A DNA stretch of 64,000 nucleotides from JAAYPI01 sp963668615 (lineage in GTDB: Bacteria > Bacteroidota > Bacteroidia > Bacteroidales > Paludibacteraceae): contig CAXXCL010000003.1 of NCBI GenBank assembly GCA_963668615.2, positions 62,001 to 126,000 of the forward strand. Reading direction: 5' to 3'. The notes below the pieces were generated by a model. The model was not told the origin of the DNA. It was given only the letters and a program-made list of their open reading frames with translations, and ran no database searches. This document shows positions 8,122 to 17,059 of this stretch, piece by piece. Position 1 is the first letter of the stretch. Each line of letters opens with the position of its first letter. Made by a program: the position numbers and the translations under genes.

Positions 8122-11100
8122 ATGAGCATTACAGAACTAGCAATTAAACGACCTTTACTAATAACAGTAATGTTCGTAACATTAATACTATTTGGTTTCA
8201 TAGGATACAACTCTCTAAGTCTTAATTTGTTGCCAAAATTCACAACAAATATGATAACCGTCAGTACAACCTATAGCGGTGCTTCGCCGGAAGAAGTACT
8301 CACAAGTGTTACCAAACCATTGGAAGACGCTCTATCTTCAGTTGAAGGTATAGATGCGATGAGCTCCTCTTCGCAGGAAGGCTCGTCAACTATAACAATA
8401 GATTTGCTTAGCAGTGTCAAGTCCATCGATGCACAACTGGATGCGGAACGAAAAGTAAGACAAGTGCTGTCATCTTTGCCGGATGGTATAGATGAACCTG
8501 TGGTAAGCCGAATGAGTTCAGAGGATATGCCAATTTTCAAAATGAGCGTCAGTTCCAATTTAAGCGATACAAAACTCTATGATTTGATAGATAAGGAAAT
8601 TAAACCAGTCCTGACCAACATCCCTGGCGTTTCGGATGTAACTGTTATCGGGGGTACACAAAGACAAATTAATATAGATATTGACAACAATAAATTGAAA
8701 GCTTATAAGCTTTCTTTATTGGATGTCAACACAGCTGTTGCTGCAAGTGGAGCTTCATTCCCCGGCGGAAAAATTGAAAACAGAACAAGCAGATACTCAC
8801 TTGATTTGAATGCAAAAGTAAAAACAATAGAACAATTGCGTAATATAGTAATCAGGGAGGGACAGAAGGGAAGCCGGATACTATTGAAAGATATTGCTTC
8901 TGTAACAGATGGGAAAGAACGAGTGACGACCCTGAACAGACTAAATGGGGAACCGGCCATTGGTATTCAACTAAAAAAACAAACCGATGCAAATACGGTA
9001 GATGTCTGCCACAGTGCAACTGAACGAATGGAAGAACTGAAAAAAACGTATGCCGTTGATAATTTTAATTACCATATTGCTTCAGATCAATCCATTTATA
9101 CGCAAGCTTCTGTAGATGCCGTAGTGGACGATTTATTGCTTGCTATTCTCATTGTTGCGTTTGTTATGCTTTTCTTTCTGCATAGTTTTCGCAGTTCTTC
9201 TTTTGTATTGGTGGCATTACCCTCGGCCATTATACCAACATTTGCATTGATGTGGGCATTTGATTTTTCCCTCAACATGATGAGTTTGATGAGTCTATCC
9301 TTAGTCGTGGGGATTCTGGTCGACGATAGTATTGTGGTATTGGAAAATATCTACCGTCATCTGGAGATGGGGAAAGACAAACGTACCGCTGCATTGGAAG
9401 GTCGTAACGAAATAGGCTTTACTGCTTTAGCTATTACCATGGTGGATGTAGTGGTATTTCTGCCACTTGGTTTAGTAAGCGGTATGATTGGAAACATTGT
9501 AAGAGAATATGCTTTTGTGGTGGTATTCTCCACGTTGTTGAGCTTGCTGGTTGCCTTTACACTTACACCTTTGCTCGCATCCCGTTGGGGTACACTTACA
9601 CACCTTAGTAAAAACAACTGGTGGGGAAAGATGAATATCTGGTTTGAATCTCTTATTGACAACTTTCGTGAATTTTACACCAAAGTACTTATATTATCTT
9701 TAAATCATAAGCGTTTCGTAATACTAATTATATCAGCTCTTATTTTGGGCAGCCTTGCATTAATTCCGGCGGGATTTGTAGGAACGGAATTTATGCCACA
9801 GTCCGACCGTGGCGAATTAAATATACAAATAGACCTCAAAGGGAATACTCCATTAAAAGAAACGAATGCTAAAATAGCTCAGGTAGAAGGTATCATTATG
9901 ACACACTCCGAAGTGGTAAATGTTTTTTCAAATGTGGGAACTCAATCAAGCGCAATGGGTAGCTCCTCGTCAAATAGCAATCTTGCTGAAATATCGATAA
10001 TGTTGACAGATGCCAACAAACGTGAAATGAGTACCATCGAATTTGGACGAATGATTAGGGAAGAAATTATGCAAGTGCCGGGTGTGAAACCCACTATTAA
10101 AACGGTTGGCATGACCGGTAATGCCAGTTTTGACATTCAAATGGCTGTTGAAGGAACAAATCGGGATTCCATAATGAAAGTGGCAGCAATCATTAAAAGT
10201 ATTATGGAGAAAACGCCGGGTACTGATTATGTACAATACAGCACCAAGGAATCCAAGCCTCAGGTATCTGTCGTTCTCAACCGTGAAAAGATGGCCAAAT
10301 ATGGTGTAACAATAAATGATGCAGGAAATGCGATACAATATGCTTTTAGTGGTAATAATAATACCAAATTCAAAGAAAATGGAGAAGAATATGACATCAA
10401 CCTTCAAATAGATGAAGCCAATGCAAAGAGTGTGCAGGACGTAAGGAAATTCAATCTATATAATTCCAGAGGCGCGGTCATTCCATTGGCAGCCATAGCC
10501 GACATTACAGAAACAACAAGCCAATCGGTATTGGAAAGAAAGGACAGGCTTAACTCAATCACAGTAAATGCTGTTGTAGTAGGTCGTGCATCGGGGACAG
10601 TAAGCTCTGAAATCAAGGAGAAACTTTCAACAGTAAAACTACCGGTTGGAGTACAAATTGTGGAATCCGGTATGGGAAAAAATCAAAACACCGCATTTGC
10701 AAGCTTATTTCTGGCTGTTGGATTGGCAATTATATTGATGTACTTGGTTATGGTGGCTTTGTACGAAAGTGTAGTATATCCTTTTGTTGTTTTATTTTCA
10801 CTACCTGTTGCTATCATTGGGGCAATTTTAGTGCTGGCACTCACATTGAAAACCATCAATCTGTTTTCTATATTAGGTATTATTATGCTTTTGGGCTTGG
10901 TGGCTAAAAATGCCATACTTATTGTAGACTTTACTAATCAGGAAAAAGAAAAAGGACTGTCGGTAAGAGAAGCCCTCATAGCAGCTGGTCGTGAACGTTT
11001 ACGCCCAATTCTAATGACAACTTTTGCCATGATTTTGGGTATGTTGCCTATGGCTCTTTCTACAGCCGCAGGTTCTGAAACCAAAAGTGGCATGGCATTG

Positions 11101-11241
11101 GTAATTATTGGAGGCCTGACAAGTTCTTTGATATTCACACTTGTTCTGGTTCCGGTTATGTACACCATTATCGAAAATTGGAAAAATAAAGTAAATGCCC
11201 GGTTTAGAAAGAACCGAGCGGAAATAATACCAGCTGATTGA
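8122..11241 (+). CDS. RND family efflux pump permease (AcrB/HAE1-like)
   Basis: A 1039-residue proton-driven inner-membrane exporter. It has the standard RND plan: a first membrane helix (about 10-30), a large periplasmic pore/docking domain, helices 2-6, a second periplasmic domain (about 560-850) and helices 8-12. Helix 4 carries the proton-relay acidic pair in VVGILVDDSIVVLENIYRH (about 397-415), and the partner Lys lies in the MLLGLVAKNAILIVDF segment. The length is normal. The sequence is of the hydrophobe/amphiphile type rather than a clear metal pump. It is the last gene of the efflux operon, and 220 bp after it begins the right-hand 137-bp repeat. Confidence 0.95.
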   Translation: MSITELAIKRPLLITVMFVTLILFGFIGYNSLSLNLLPKFTTNMITVSTTYSGASPEEVLTSVTKPLEDALSSVEGIDAMSSSSQEGSSTITIDLLSSVKSIDAQLDAERKVRQVLSSLPDGIDEPVVSRMSSEDMPIFKMSVSSNLSDTKLYDLIDKEIKPVLTNIPGVSDVTVIGGTQRQINIDIDNNKLKAYKLSLLDVNTAVAASGASFPGGKIENRTSRYSLDLNAKVKTIEQLRNIVIREGQKGSRILLKDIASVTDGKERVTTLNRLNGEPAIGIQLKKQTDANTVDVCHSATERMEELKKTYAVDNFNYHIASDQSIYTQASVDAVVDDLLLAILIVAFVMLFFLHSFRSSSFVLVALPSAIIPTFALMWAFDFSLNMMSLMSLSLVVGILVDDSIVVLENIYRHLEMGKDKRTAALEGRNEIGFTALAITMVDVVVFLPLGLVSGMIGNIVREYAFVVVFSTLLSLLVAFTLTPLLASRWGTLTHLSKNNWWGKMNIWFESLIDNFREFYTKVLILSLNHKRFVILIISALILGSLALIPAGFVGTEFMPQSDRGELNIQIDLKGNTPLKETNAKIAQVEGIIMTHSEVVNVFSNVGTQSSAMGSSSSNSNLAEISIMLTDANKREMSTIEFGRMIREEIMQVPGVKPTIKTVGMTGNASFDIQMAVEGTNRDSIMKVAAIIKSIMEKTPGTDYVQYSTKESKPQVSVVLNREKMAKYGVTINDAGNAIQYAFSGNNNTKFKENGEEYDINLQIDEANAKSVQDVRKFNLYNSRGAVIPLAAIADITETTSQSVLERKDRLNSITVNAVVVGRASGTVSSEIKEKLSTVKLPVGVQIVESGMGKNQNTAFASLFLAVGLAIILMYLVMVALYESVVYPFVVLFSLPVAIIGAILVLALTLKTINLFSILGIIMLLGLVAKNAILIVDFTNQEKEKGLSVREALIAAGRERLRPILMTTFAMILGMLPMALSTAAGSETKSGMALVIIGGLTSSLIFTLVLVPVMYTIIENWKNKVNARFRKNRAEIIPAD

Positions 11242-11462
11242 GCGATAATGTGTTTAAGGAATAATCGGGAAGCACATTGATTAAACGCAGGAAAACTTTT
11301 TGGATAAAAATTTTTCATTGATATTGATCATAGCTGCACTAGTATATGAAGTTGTATAATAATCAATTTTTAAAACAGAATAGTAATTGTACAACTAAAT
11401 ATCAAATGTGAAAGGTACAAAGGACAATCACATTGGATTTGAAAGAGTACAGCTCCCTCTAT

Positions 11463-11600
11463 GTCCACAAAAAATGAGTGTGTAAGATATTTACACACTC
11501 ATTTTTTTTCTTAGACTACCCTATTTTATTCCTTGATAAACTTTATGATTTGATTACCAATATGAAAATAATAAAAACCTACATTTAGATTTGATACATC
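11463..11600 (+). repeat. Right copy of the 137-bp direct repeat
   Basis: It matches 2770-2906 with one inserted T and one substitution. Here the sorting-domain part is the true 3' end of the esterase gene. Just upstream, 11444-11466 matches 16 of 23 positions of the tmRNA T-arm and acceptor 3' strand (2751-2773), which looks like a decayed ssrA end. There is no intact tmRNA here. Confidence 0.9.
11474..11509. terminator. Duplicate of the ssrA terminator hairpin
   Basis: The same 12-bp stem ATGAGTGTGTAA / TTACACACTCAT as after ssrA, with eight T on the plus strand and an A-run on the other side. It lies between the convergent efflux operon and the esterase gene and can terminate the pump transcript. 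Confidence 0.75.
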
Positions 11601-12941
11601 TATCGCATTACTTATAATGTTTTTTTTTATTATTTTTCCGCTGTTGTCATAAATACTAACATTTGTTTGGTCCAACTCTTCCTTTGTGTTTAGATATATT
11701 TCTCCTTTTGTTGGATTTGGATACAATTTTAGATCGCTATCCTTTTCAATACTTGGTATAGAACTAAGAGTGTTTGATAAAATAAACGTTGCCGGAATAC
11801 TAAATCTGGCTTTCCAAGCATTTTCATTATGGTCTGCACCCTCAAATATCAGACTCGAGTACGCTGAGCTGCCATAACCTTTCCCATTCATTGTGTTATC
11901 AACAATTGCCTGATATGTCCCATAATATCCATCTAAACCAACACTGCCATGGTCAAAATATATTTTTCTATCTGTTGGTGAGGGCAAATTTTGAGATAAA
12001 TAATCATTTATTGCAGCGGGAATTTGTGTGTTATCGGCAAAAATTCCTATCCAATGGGTAGACAAACAAGCAACACGTGAAAAAACATTTGGATATTCGC
12101 AAAGAGCGTATATAGAAATAAGTCCTCCCATACTTGAACCTGCCATAAAGGTTGATTGTTGGCCCGGATTCGTTGAATAATTTTGATCTATATACGGTTT
12201 TAATTCATTGACAATAAATTTGAGATAGTCATCCGCCCTTGTTGTTCCATAAAAAAGTGCTTCTAATTGCGATTTTTGAGGTTCCGGTATTGATTGAATT
12301 ACTTTTTCAGGAAAATATTCAGCATGTCTTTTATTTCCATTACTATGAATAGCGACCACAATTGTTTTATCTATTGTTCCACTTGCATAAAGAGAACCTA
12401 AAATGCCATCAACATTCCATTCTTGAGCATTCCATGTAGTTGAAGAATCAAACAACATTTGTCCATCGTGCATATATAAAACGTTATAACGCGAAGAAGC
12501 ACTGTAACCACTGGGTAACCAAACATCCACATACCTACCATCTACAATATCGGAGGTAAACCAATGCCTCTCAATGGAGCCTGAAGAAACTGTTGGAACT
12601 ATATTATTTGTAAAGTTCCAAACAATTGCCCAACGCACAACCACGTCACTCGCACTATAAGTTCTGTTACTAACATTTCCACCTCCAGCACTCATTTCTG
12701 TAAAATTCCAAGCCGGTCCACTGCAATACTTATATTGTTGTGCAGTAGTTGCATATGGAATAGTAATGGTAAATACATTAGTACTTTGTTGAGTCATTTG
12801 CAACTGATTCCATCCGGTCATTTCACCGGCAATAAAACACGCATTTGTTCCATTTGGCACTGTTACGGTATAAGTTACTTGACTCGTAAGATTCGCAGAG
12901 CAAAACATGATAATTATTAAAAATAAGATGATCTTTTTCAT
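11526..12941 (-). CDS. T9SS-exported alpha/beta-hydrolase (esterase D-like)
   Basis: A 471-residue secreted esterase. A signal peptide (about 1-20) is followed by an immunoglobulin/carbohydrate-binding-like domain (about 22-110), then an esterase D-fold hydrolase (about 125-385) with nucleophile motif AGSSMGG (the second Ser) and a probable catalytic His in EGADHNENAW. A type A sorting domain follows (about 400-471: DLKLYPNPTKGEIYL, then ...GFYYFHIGNQIIKF), which directs export by the type IX system. Related enzymes include feruloyl/acetyl xylan and siderophore esterases; the substrate is not evident. The last 25 codons (with stop) lie in the 137-bp repeat. A divergent AraC regulator starts 143 bp upstream and may control it. 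Confidence 0.9.
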   Translation of the reverse strand: MKKIILFLIIIMFCSANLTSQVTYTVTVPNGTNACFIAGEMTGWNQLQMTQQSTNVFTITIPYATTAQQYKYCSGPAWNFTEMSAGGGNVSNRTYSASDVVVRWAIVWNFTNNIVPTVSSGSIERHWFTSDIVDGRYVDVWLPSGYSASSRYNVLYMHDGQMLFDSSTTWNAQEWNVDGILGSLYASGTIDKTIVVAIHSNGNKRHAEYFPEKVIQSIPEPQKSQLEALFYGTTRADDYLKFIVNELKPYIDQNYSTNPGQQSTFMAGSSMGGLISIYALCEYPNVFSRVACLSTHWIGIFADNTQIPAAINDYLSQNLPSPTDRKIYFDHGSVGLDGYYGTYQAIVDNTMNGKGYGSSAYSSLIFEGADHNENAWKARFSIPATFILSNTLSSIPSIEKDSDLKLYPNPTKGEIYLNTKEELDQTNVSIYDNSGKIIKKNIISNAIDVSNLNVGFYYFHIGNQIIKFIKE

Positions 12942-12978
12942 AACGTCATTCGTTTTAAGGTTAACAACCGACTTTTGA

Positions 12979-12986
12979 CAAAAATA
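12979..12986 (-). promoter_or_regulatory. -7 box upstream of the esterase gene
   Basis: TATTTTTG on the minus strand matches TAnnTTTG and lies 38 bases before the esterase start codon. No TTTG is found at the expected spacing. Confidence 0.45.
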
Positions 12987-13084
12987 GAGCTAATATATTG
13001 TTTTGAGTTATATAATACTGCAAACAATAGTACTATATTGAATTAATTTACCTATTTTTATCATATATATTAAAATAAAGTGCA

Positions 13085-13939
13085 ATGAAACCAAAATTTG
13101 AGAATGTACAATTGAATGAAGTAGAAACTTCTTTTGCTGTCCAGAATCTGACATTAGATGAGTTTGAGTTTAATTGGCATTATCACCCTGAATATGAAAT
13201 CACTTTTATAAGACGAGGCTCCGGAACAAGATACGTTGGAGATAGCATCGAAAACTTTTACGATTTTGATCTTACTATGATTGGTCCAAATCTTCCTCAC
13301 ACTTGGGTTAGTATGAAATCAGAAAAACCACCTTTATCATCTACCGTAATACAGTTTAAAGAAAATTTTATAAGTACGTGGATAAAATATCCTGAATTTG
13401 CTGAATTGCAATCACTTTTAGAAGATTGTAAAAGAGGTTTGTATTTTACGCTATCAAACAACTACGAATTTAGGCAACTGATTAACGATTTACCAAATCA
13501 AACAGGTATACATAAAATAATCTTTTTTCTTAAACTATTATATGTTTTAAGTCAACAAAATTCAGTTGTTTTATCATCAAACCATTACATTTCTATAAAA
13601 AGCGAAATCAATAATAAAAGAATCAATAAAATTTACAATTATGTACAGCAAACCTTCTCAAAATCGGTTTCTGCAACTGAAGGTGCAAGTCTAATTAATT
13701 TATCGGAAAGTGCTTTTTGTCATTTCTTTAAAAAATCAACAGGTAAAACTTTTTCAGATTACATCAATGAAGTTAGAATTTCTCATGCTTGCAACCTATT
13801 GCTATTGACAGATACAACTATTTCTGAAATTGCGTTTTCATGTGGCTTTGATAGCTTGACATATTTTAATCGAATTTTTAAAAGCAAAAAACATGCTACT
13901 CCACGTGACTTTAGAAAAAACCAAATTACAACTGAATGA
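13085..13939 (+). CDS. AraC-family transcriptional regulator
   Basis: A 284-residue regulator with an N-terminal cupin-like ligand domain (FNWHYHPEYEITFIRRGSGT near residues 29-48, with the usual His-rich start and the IGPNLPHTW strand near 78-86). The C-terminal pair of helix-turn-helix motifs is at about 185-284 (FCHFFKKSTGKTFSDYINEV, and later EIAFSCGFDSLTYFNRIFKS). This is the AraC/XylS family pattern for carbohydrate or small-molecule responsive activators. It is divergent from the esterase gene and immediately beyond it lies the distal end of the CRISPR array, with which I see no functional link. Confidence 0.93.
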   Translation: MKPKFENVQLNEVETSFAVQNLTLDEFEFNWHYHPEYEITFIRRGSGTRYVGDSIENFYDFDLTMIGPNLPHTWVSMKSEKPPLSSTVIQFKENFISTWIKYPEFAELQSLLEDCKRGLYFTLSNNYEFRQLINDLPNQTGIHKIIFFLKLLYVLSQQNSVVLSSNHYISIKSEINNKRINKIYNYVQQTFSKSVSATEGASLINLSESAFCHFFKKSTGKTFSDYINEVRISHACNLLLLTDTTISEIAFSCGFDSLTYFNRIFKSKKHATPRDFRKNQITTE

Positions 13940-13972
13940 ATAAAAATAAAACCTATTATTTAAAAACGGAAG

Positions 13973-14002
13973 AAAATTATTCTATGTTAACCTGATTAAA
14001 AG
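13973..14002 (-). repeat. Degenerate leader-distal CRISPR repeat
   Basis: Thirty bases with 21 matches to the array repeat, including the whole TGATTAAAAG end but almost none of the ATTTCAAT end, which in the transcribed direction is the crRNA 5' handle. A 37-base spacer-length gap separates it from the first intact repeat. It marks the old, trailer end of the array. Confidence 0.8.
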
Positions 14003-14039
14003 ATTAATTTTAAATTTGTGTTTAAATACTGTTTAAATA

Positions 14040-16560
14040 ATTTCAATTCTACATTAGTCTGATTAAAAGTGCTTATGAAATGAGGCGGATTACAGAGCTA
14101 ATGAGATTTCAATTCTACATTAGTCTGATTAAAAGTCTCATTCAGGTTATTGGCAGAAGTCTTGAATCCCAATTTCAATTCTACATTAGTCTGATTAAAA
14201 GGCCGCAGGAGGGACAAAATCTTATTTGGGTTGTTATATTTCAATTCTACATTAGTCTGATTAAAAGAACTACGAGCCAGGCAGGCAAGATCGGTGCAAA
14301 TTAATTTCAATTCTACATTAGTCTGATTAAAAGGCAAACAACGTGGGTTTCGGTCTTATGGTATGGTGATTTCAATTCTACATTAGTCTGATTAAAAGGA
14401 AAGACTTACGAGTTTGATAAATCAGAAGTGGTCTATTTCAATTCTACATTAGTCTGATTAAAAGAATAAATGAAAGCAACAGTAAAAAAAACAGACGATA
14501 TTTCAATTCTACATTAGTCTGATTAAAAGGTTTCCACGGTTCATCTGTTGGGTTTCCATCCTCTTTATTTCAATTCTACATTAGTCTGATTAAAAGGCAA
14601 TGATGATTAAAACAATCGACATAATTAGAATATTTCAATTCTACATTAGTCTGATTAAAAGTTTGCGCCAAACTTCTTGAACTGAATTATATTCGTATTT
14701 CAATTCTACATTAGTCTGATTAAAAGTTCCACAAAAAGATATGTGATAGTTAATAGTACAGTATTTCAATTCTACATTAGTCTGATTAAAAGACGACAAC
14801 ATTTCGGAAACTTACAACGAATTAGAGTATTTCAATTCTACATTAGTCTGATTAAAAGTTAAATCATCTGCTTTATCTAAATTTGCTTTTTCAGCATTTC
14901 AATTCTACATTAGTCTGATTAAAAGAAAAATTATTCAATCAGCTAGTCGCTATTCGCGAATTTCAATTCTACATTAGTCTGATTAAAAGTTGCTTACGCA
15001 ACAATGTATTATCGTCCCCTTCAATATTTCAATTCTACATTAGTCTGATTAAAAGTGAAAAGCGTTACGGAAAATGTTATAAAAGACAGAATTTCAATTC
15101 TACATTAGTCTGATTAAAAGTTATCTGCTGTTACCTCATCTTTAAAGGCATTAATTGATTTCAATTCTACATTAGTCTGATTAAAAGCGTTGAACTATTG
15201 AGCGATACGGCAACCATTACATATTTCAATTCTACATTAGTCTGATTAAAAGGCGTTATAAAGGCTCTTTAAACGCTCCAAGGGTAATTTCAATTCTACA
15301 TTAGTCTGATTAAAAGGTTGTGTGCCTGTGCGTAAGTTTTGTCGCTAAAAAATTTCAATTCTACATTAGTCTGATTAAAAGTACAAATACCTGAGATATA
15401 ATCATCTCCTTTTCGAATTTCAATTCTACATTAGTCTGATTAAAAGTCCTAAATTAGCCCAATCCATATAGCAATTAGGCATTTCAATTCTACATTAGTC
15501 TGATTAAAAGTTTCCAAGCATCATTGAAAGCAGCCCACTCTTTTTCTATTTCAATTCTACATTAGTCTGATTAAAAGCAAAGGTGGCAGGCGAAGAAGTG
15601 GAATGTTTACGAGATTTCAATTCTACATTAGTCTGATTAAAAGGATGACTACAAGGATTATTTAAGAATCATTAACATCATTTCAATTCTACATTAGTCT
15701 GATTAAAAGATTTTTAGCAGCTAAAATTAACGATGTTAATTCGACATTTCAATTCTACATTAGTCTGATTAAAAGATTATCTTGACTTGTCAACAAAGCT
15801 GCCTTATCTTTATTTCAATTCTACATTAGTCTGATTAAAAGCGACAACCATGTTAGCGGAAATGATAAGATTTATTATTTCAATTCTACATTAGTCTGAT
15901 TAAAAGTGAAGAAACAAACAACTGGTCTAAAAGAAGCTTATATATTTCAATTCTACATTAGTCTGATTAAAAGGGTTTTGAAAATAACAAACTCCCATGC
16001 CTACCTTTATTTCAATTCTACATTAGTCTGATTAAAAGGATAAGAATTACACGATAGTGTCAAGTAGATGGCATTTCAATTCTACATTAGTCTGATTAAA
16101 AGTAAGAAAAGAAATTTTTAATAATGATATAAAATAATTTCAATTCTACATTAGTCTGATTAAAAGACAACCTCAAATGCCTTATCGGTAATGGCAGACG
16201 AGTATTTCAATTCTACATTAGTCTGATTAAAAGTCCTGTTGTGCTTGTATTTCCAATTCTGCTTTTTTATTTCAATTCTACATTAGTCTGATTAAAAGAG
16301 TAATAAGCACCACATTGACAAATAGTAATTCATTATTTCAATTCTACATTAGTCTGATTAAAAGTTAGGAAGGAGCAAATTGAATCCAATAGAATTAAAT
16401 TTCAATTCTACATTAGTCTGATTAAAAGTGCAAGTTCAGCTTCTGCTGTGGCTGCCGCTTTTGAATTTCAATTCTACATTAGTCTGATTAAAAGTTTCGT
16501 GTGTTCCTATGGCATAGCCCACAGGATATTATTTCAATTCTACATTAGTCTGATTAAAAG
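14040..16560 (-). CRISPR. Type I-B CRISPR array, 39 intact repeats and 38 spacers
   Basis: I counted 39 copies of a 30-base repeat (plus strand ATTTCAATTC, TACATTAGTC, TGATTAAAAG), all apparently identical, with spacers of 34-37 bases; the first is at 14040-14069 and the last at 16531-16560. The reverse complement ends in ATTGAAAT, the usual type I-B crRNA 5' handle, so the array is transcribed leftward with the leader at 16561 and up, next to cas2. The degenerate repeat at the far left end agrees with this orientation. The ORFs that read through the repeats are artefacts. Spacer targets were not searched. Confidence 0.98.
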
Positions 16561-16783
16561 CCGTCAAAACCATTCTAAAAATGATTGATTAACAGCTACT
16601 TATTTTGTACAAAAGTACAATTTTTTAATAAAAAAGTTGTCGATGTACAATGCTATAAAATACACCGTACATCGACAATATATAGTAATAAATTGATTAT
16701 CAATATGTCAAAGATCTTCAAGAGATAAATATAATACCTTTTTCTCTTTATTAAGGTGCTTTTATATCGTGTTCGACAACTCT
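16561..16783 (-). promoter_or_regulatory. CRISPR leader with two palindromes and a -7 box
   Basis: The AT-rich stretch between the first repeat and the cas2 remnant. TTGTCGATGTAC (16637-16648) is repeated inverted and exact as GTACATCGACAA (16667-16678) around an 18-base loop. A second palindrome, TTGTACAAAAGTACAA, is at 16605-16620. On the minus strand TACTTTTG (complement of 16610-16617) fits the TAnnTTTG -7 box and would start transcription about 40 bases before the first repeat. No gene is seen in this interval. Confidence 0.7.
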
Positions 16784-17058
16784 CTAAAGAAAATTATCTA
16801 TGCTACTACGCTCTTTACCAATCACTTCCTTCTCTAAGCCACTTTTCATGGTCTCGGCTTTTGAAAATGATCAGACTGTCTTCCTCCTCTTTCATGATCA
16901 ACTTTGCATTTAATCTGGAGTTCTTTGAGCCTCACTTCTGCTTAGCTCTCCTTCGAAAACAGAATTCTGAATCCAGTTTAAGGTATTTCCGGCAAAGTTT
17001 AAGCATCTTATTGCAACCCTTTTCTCGTCCACAATCATATACCAAGTATGATATACAT
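16784..17058 (-). pseudogene. cas2: Disrupted cas2 (multiple small indels)
   Basis: Cas2 forms the integrase complex with Cas1. Starting at ATG 17058, one base after the cas1 stop, the frame reads MYIIL and then breaks. All later Cas2 blocks are recognisable but in alternating frames: VYD, EKRVA, KMLKLCRKYL, NWIQNSVFEGEL, EVRLKELQIKCK, MKEEEDSLIIFKSRD and EKEVIGKERSSIDNFL, then stop at 16784. About seven insertions of one or two bases explain this; removing roughly eight bases leaves 267 nt, that is 88 residues, a normal Cas2 length. The residues are well preserved, so the damage is very recent or is sequence error. Confidence 0.85.
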
Positions 17059-17059
17059 C

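Noticed and set aside
8122..11241. Calling the RND pump a CusA/CzcA heavy-metal exporter
   Set aside because: No metal-binding Met or His clusters or linked metal chaperones are seen; the sequence reads as the hydrophobe/amphiphile group, so substrate was left open.
2907..11462. Insertion sequence or integrase within the repeat-bounded block
   Set aside because: Every large ORF there is accounted for by kinase, regulator, DoxX-like and efflux genes; no transposase or recombinase motif was found.
14080..14337. Open frames on both strands reading through CRISPR repeats
   Set aside because: They consist of the 30-base repeat and spacers only; the repeated peptide FQFYISLIK is the translated repeat.
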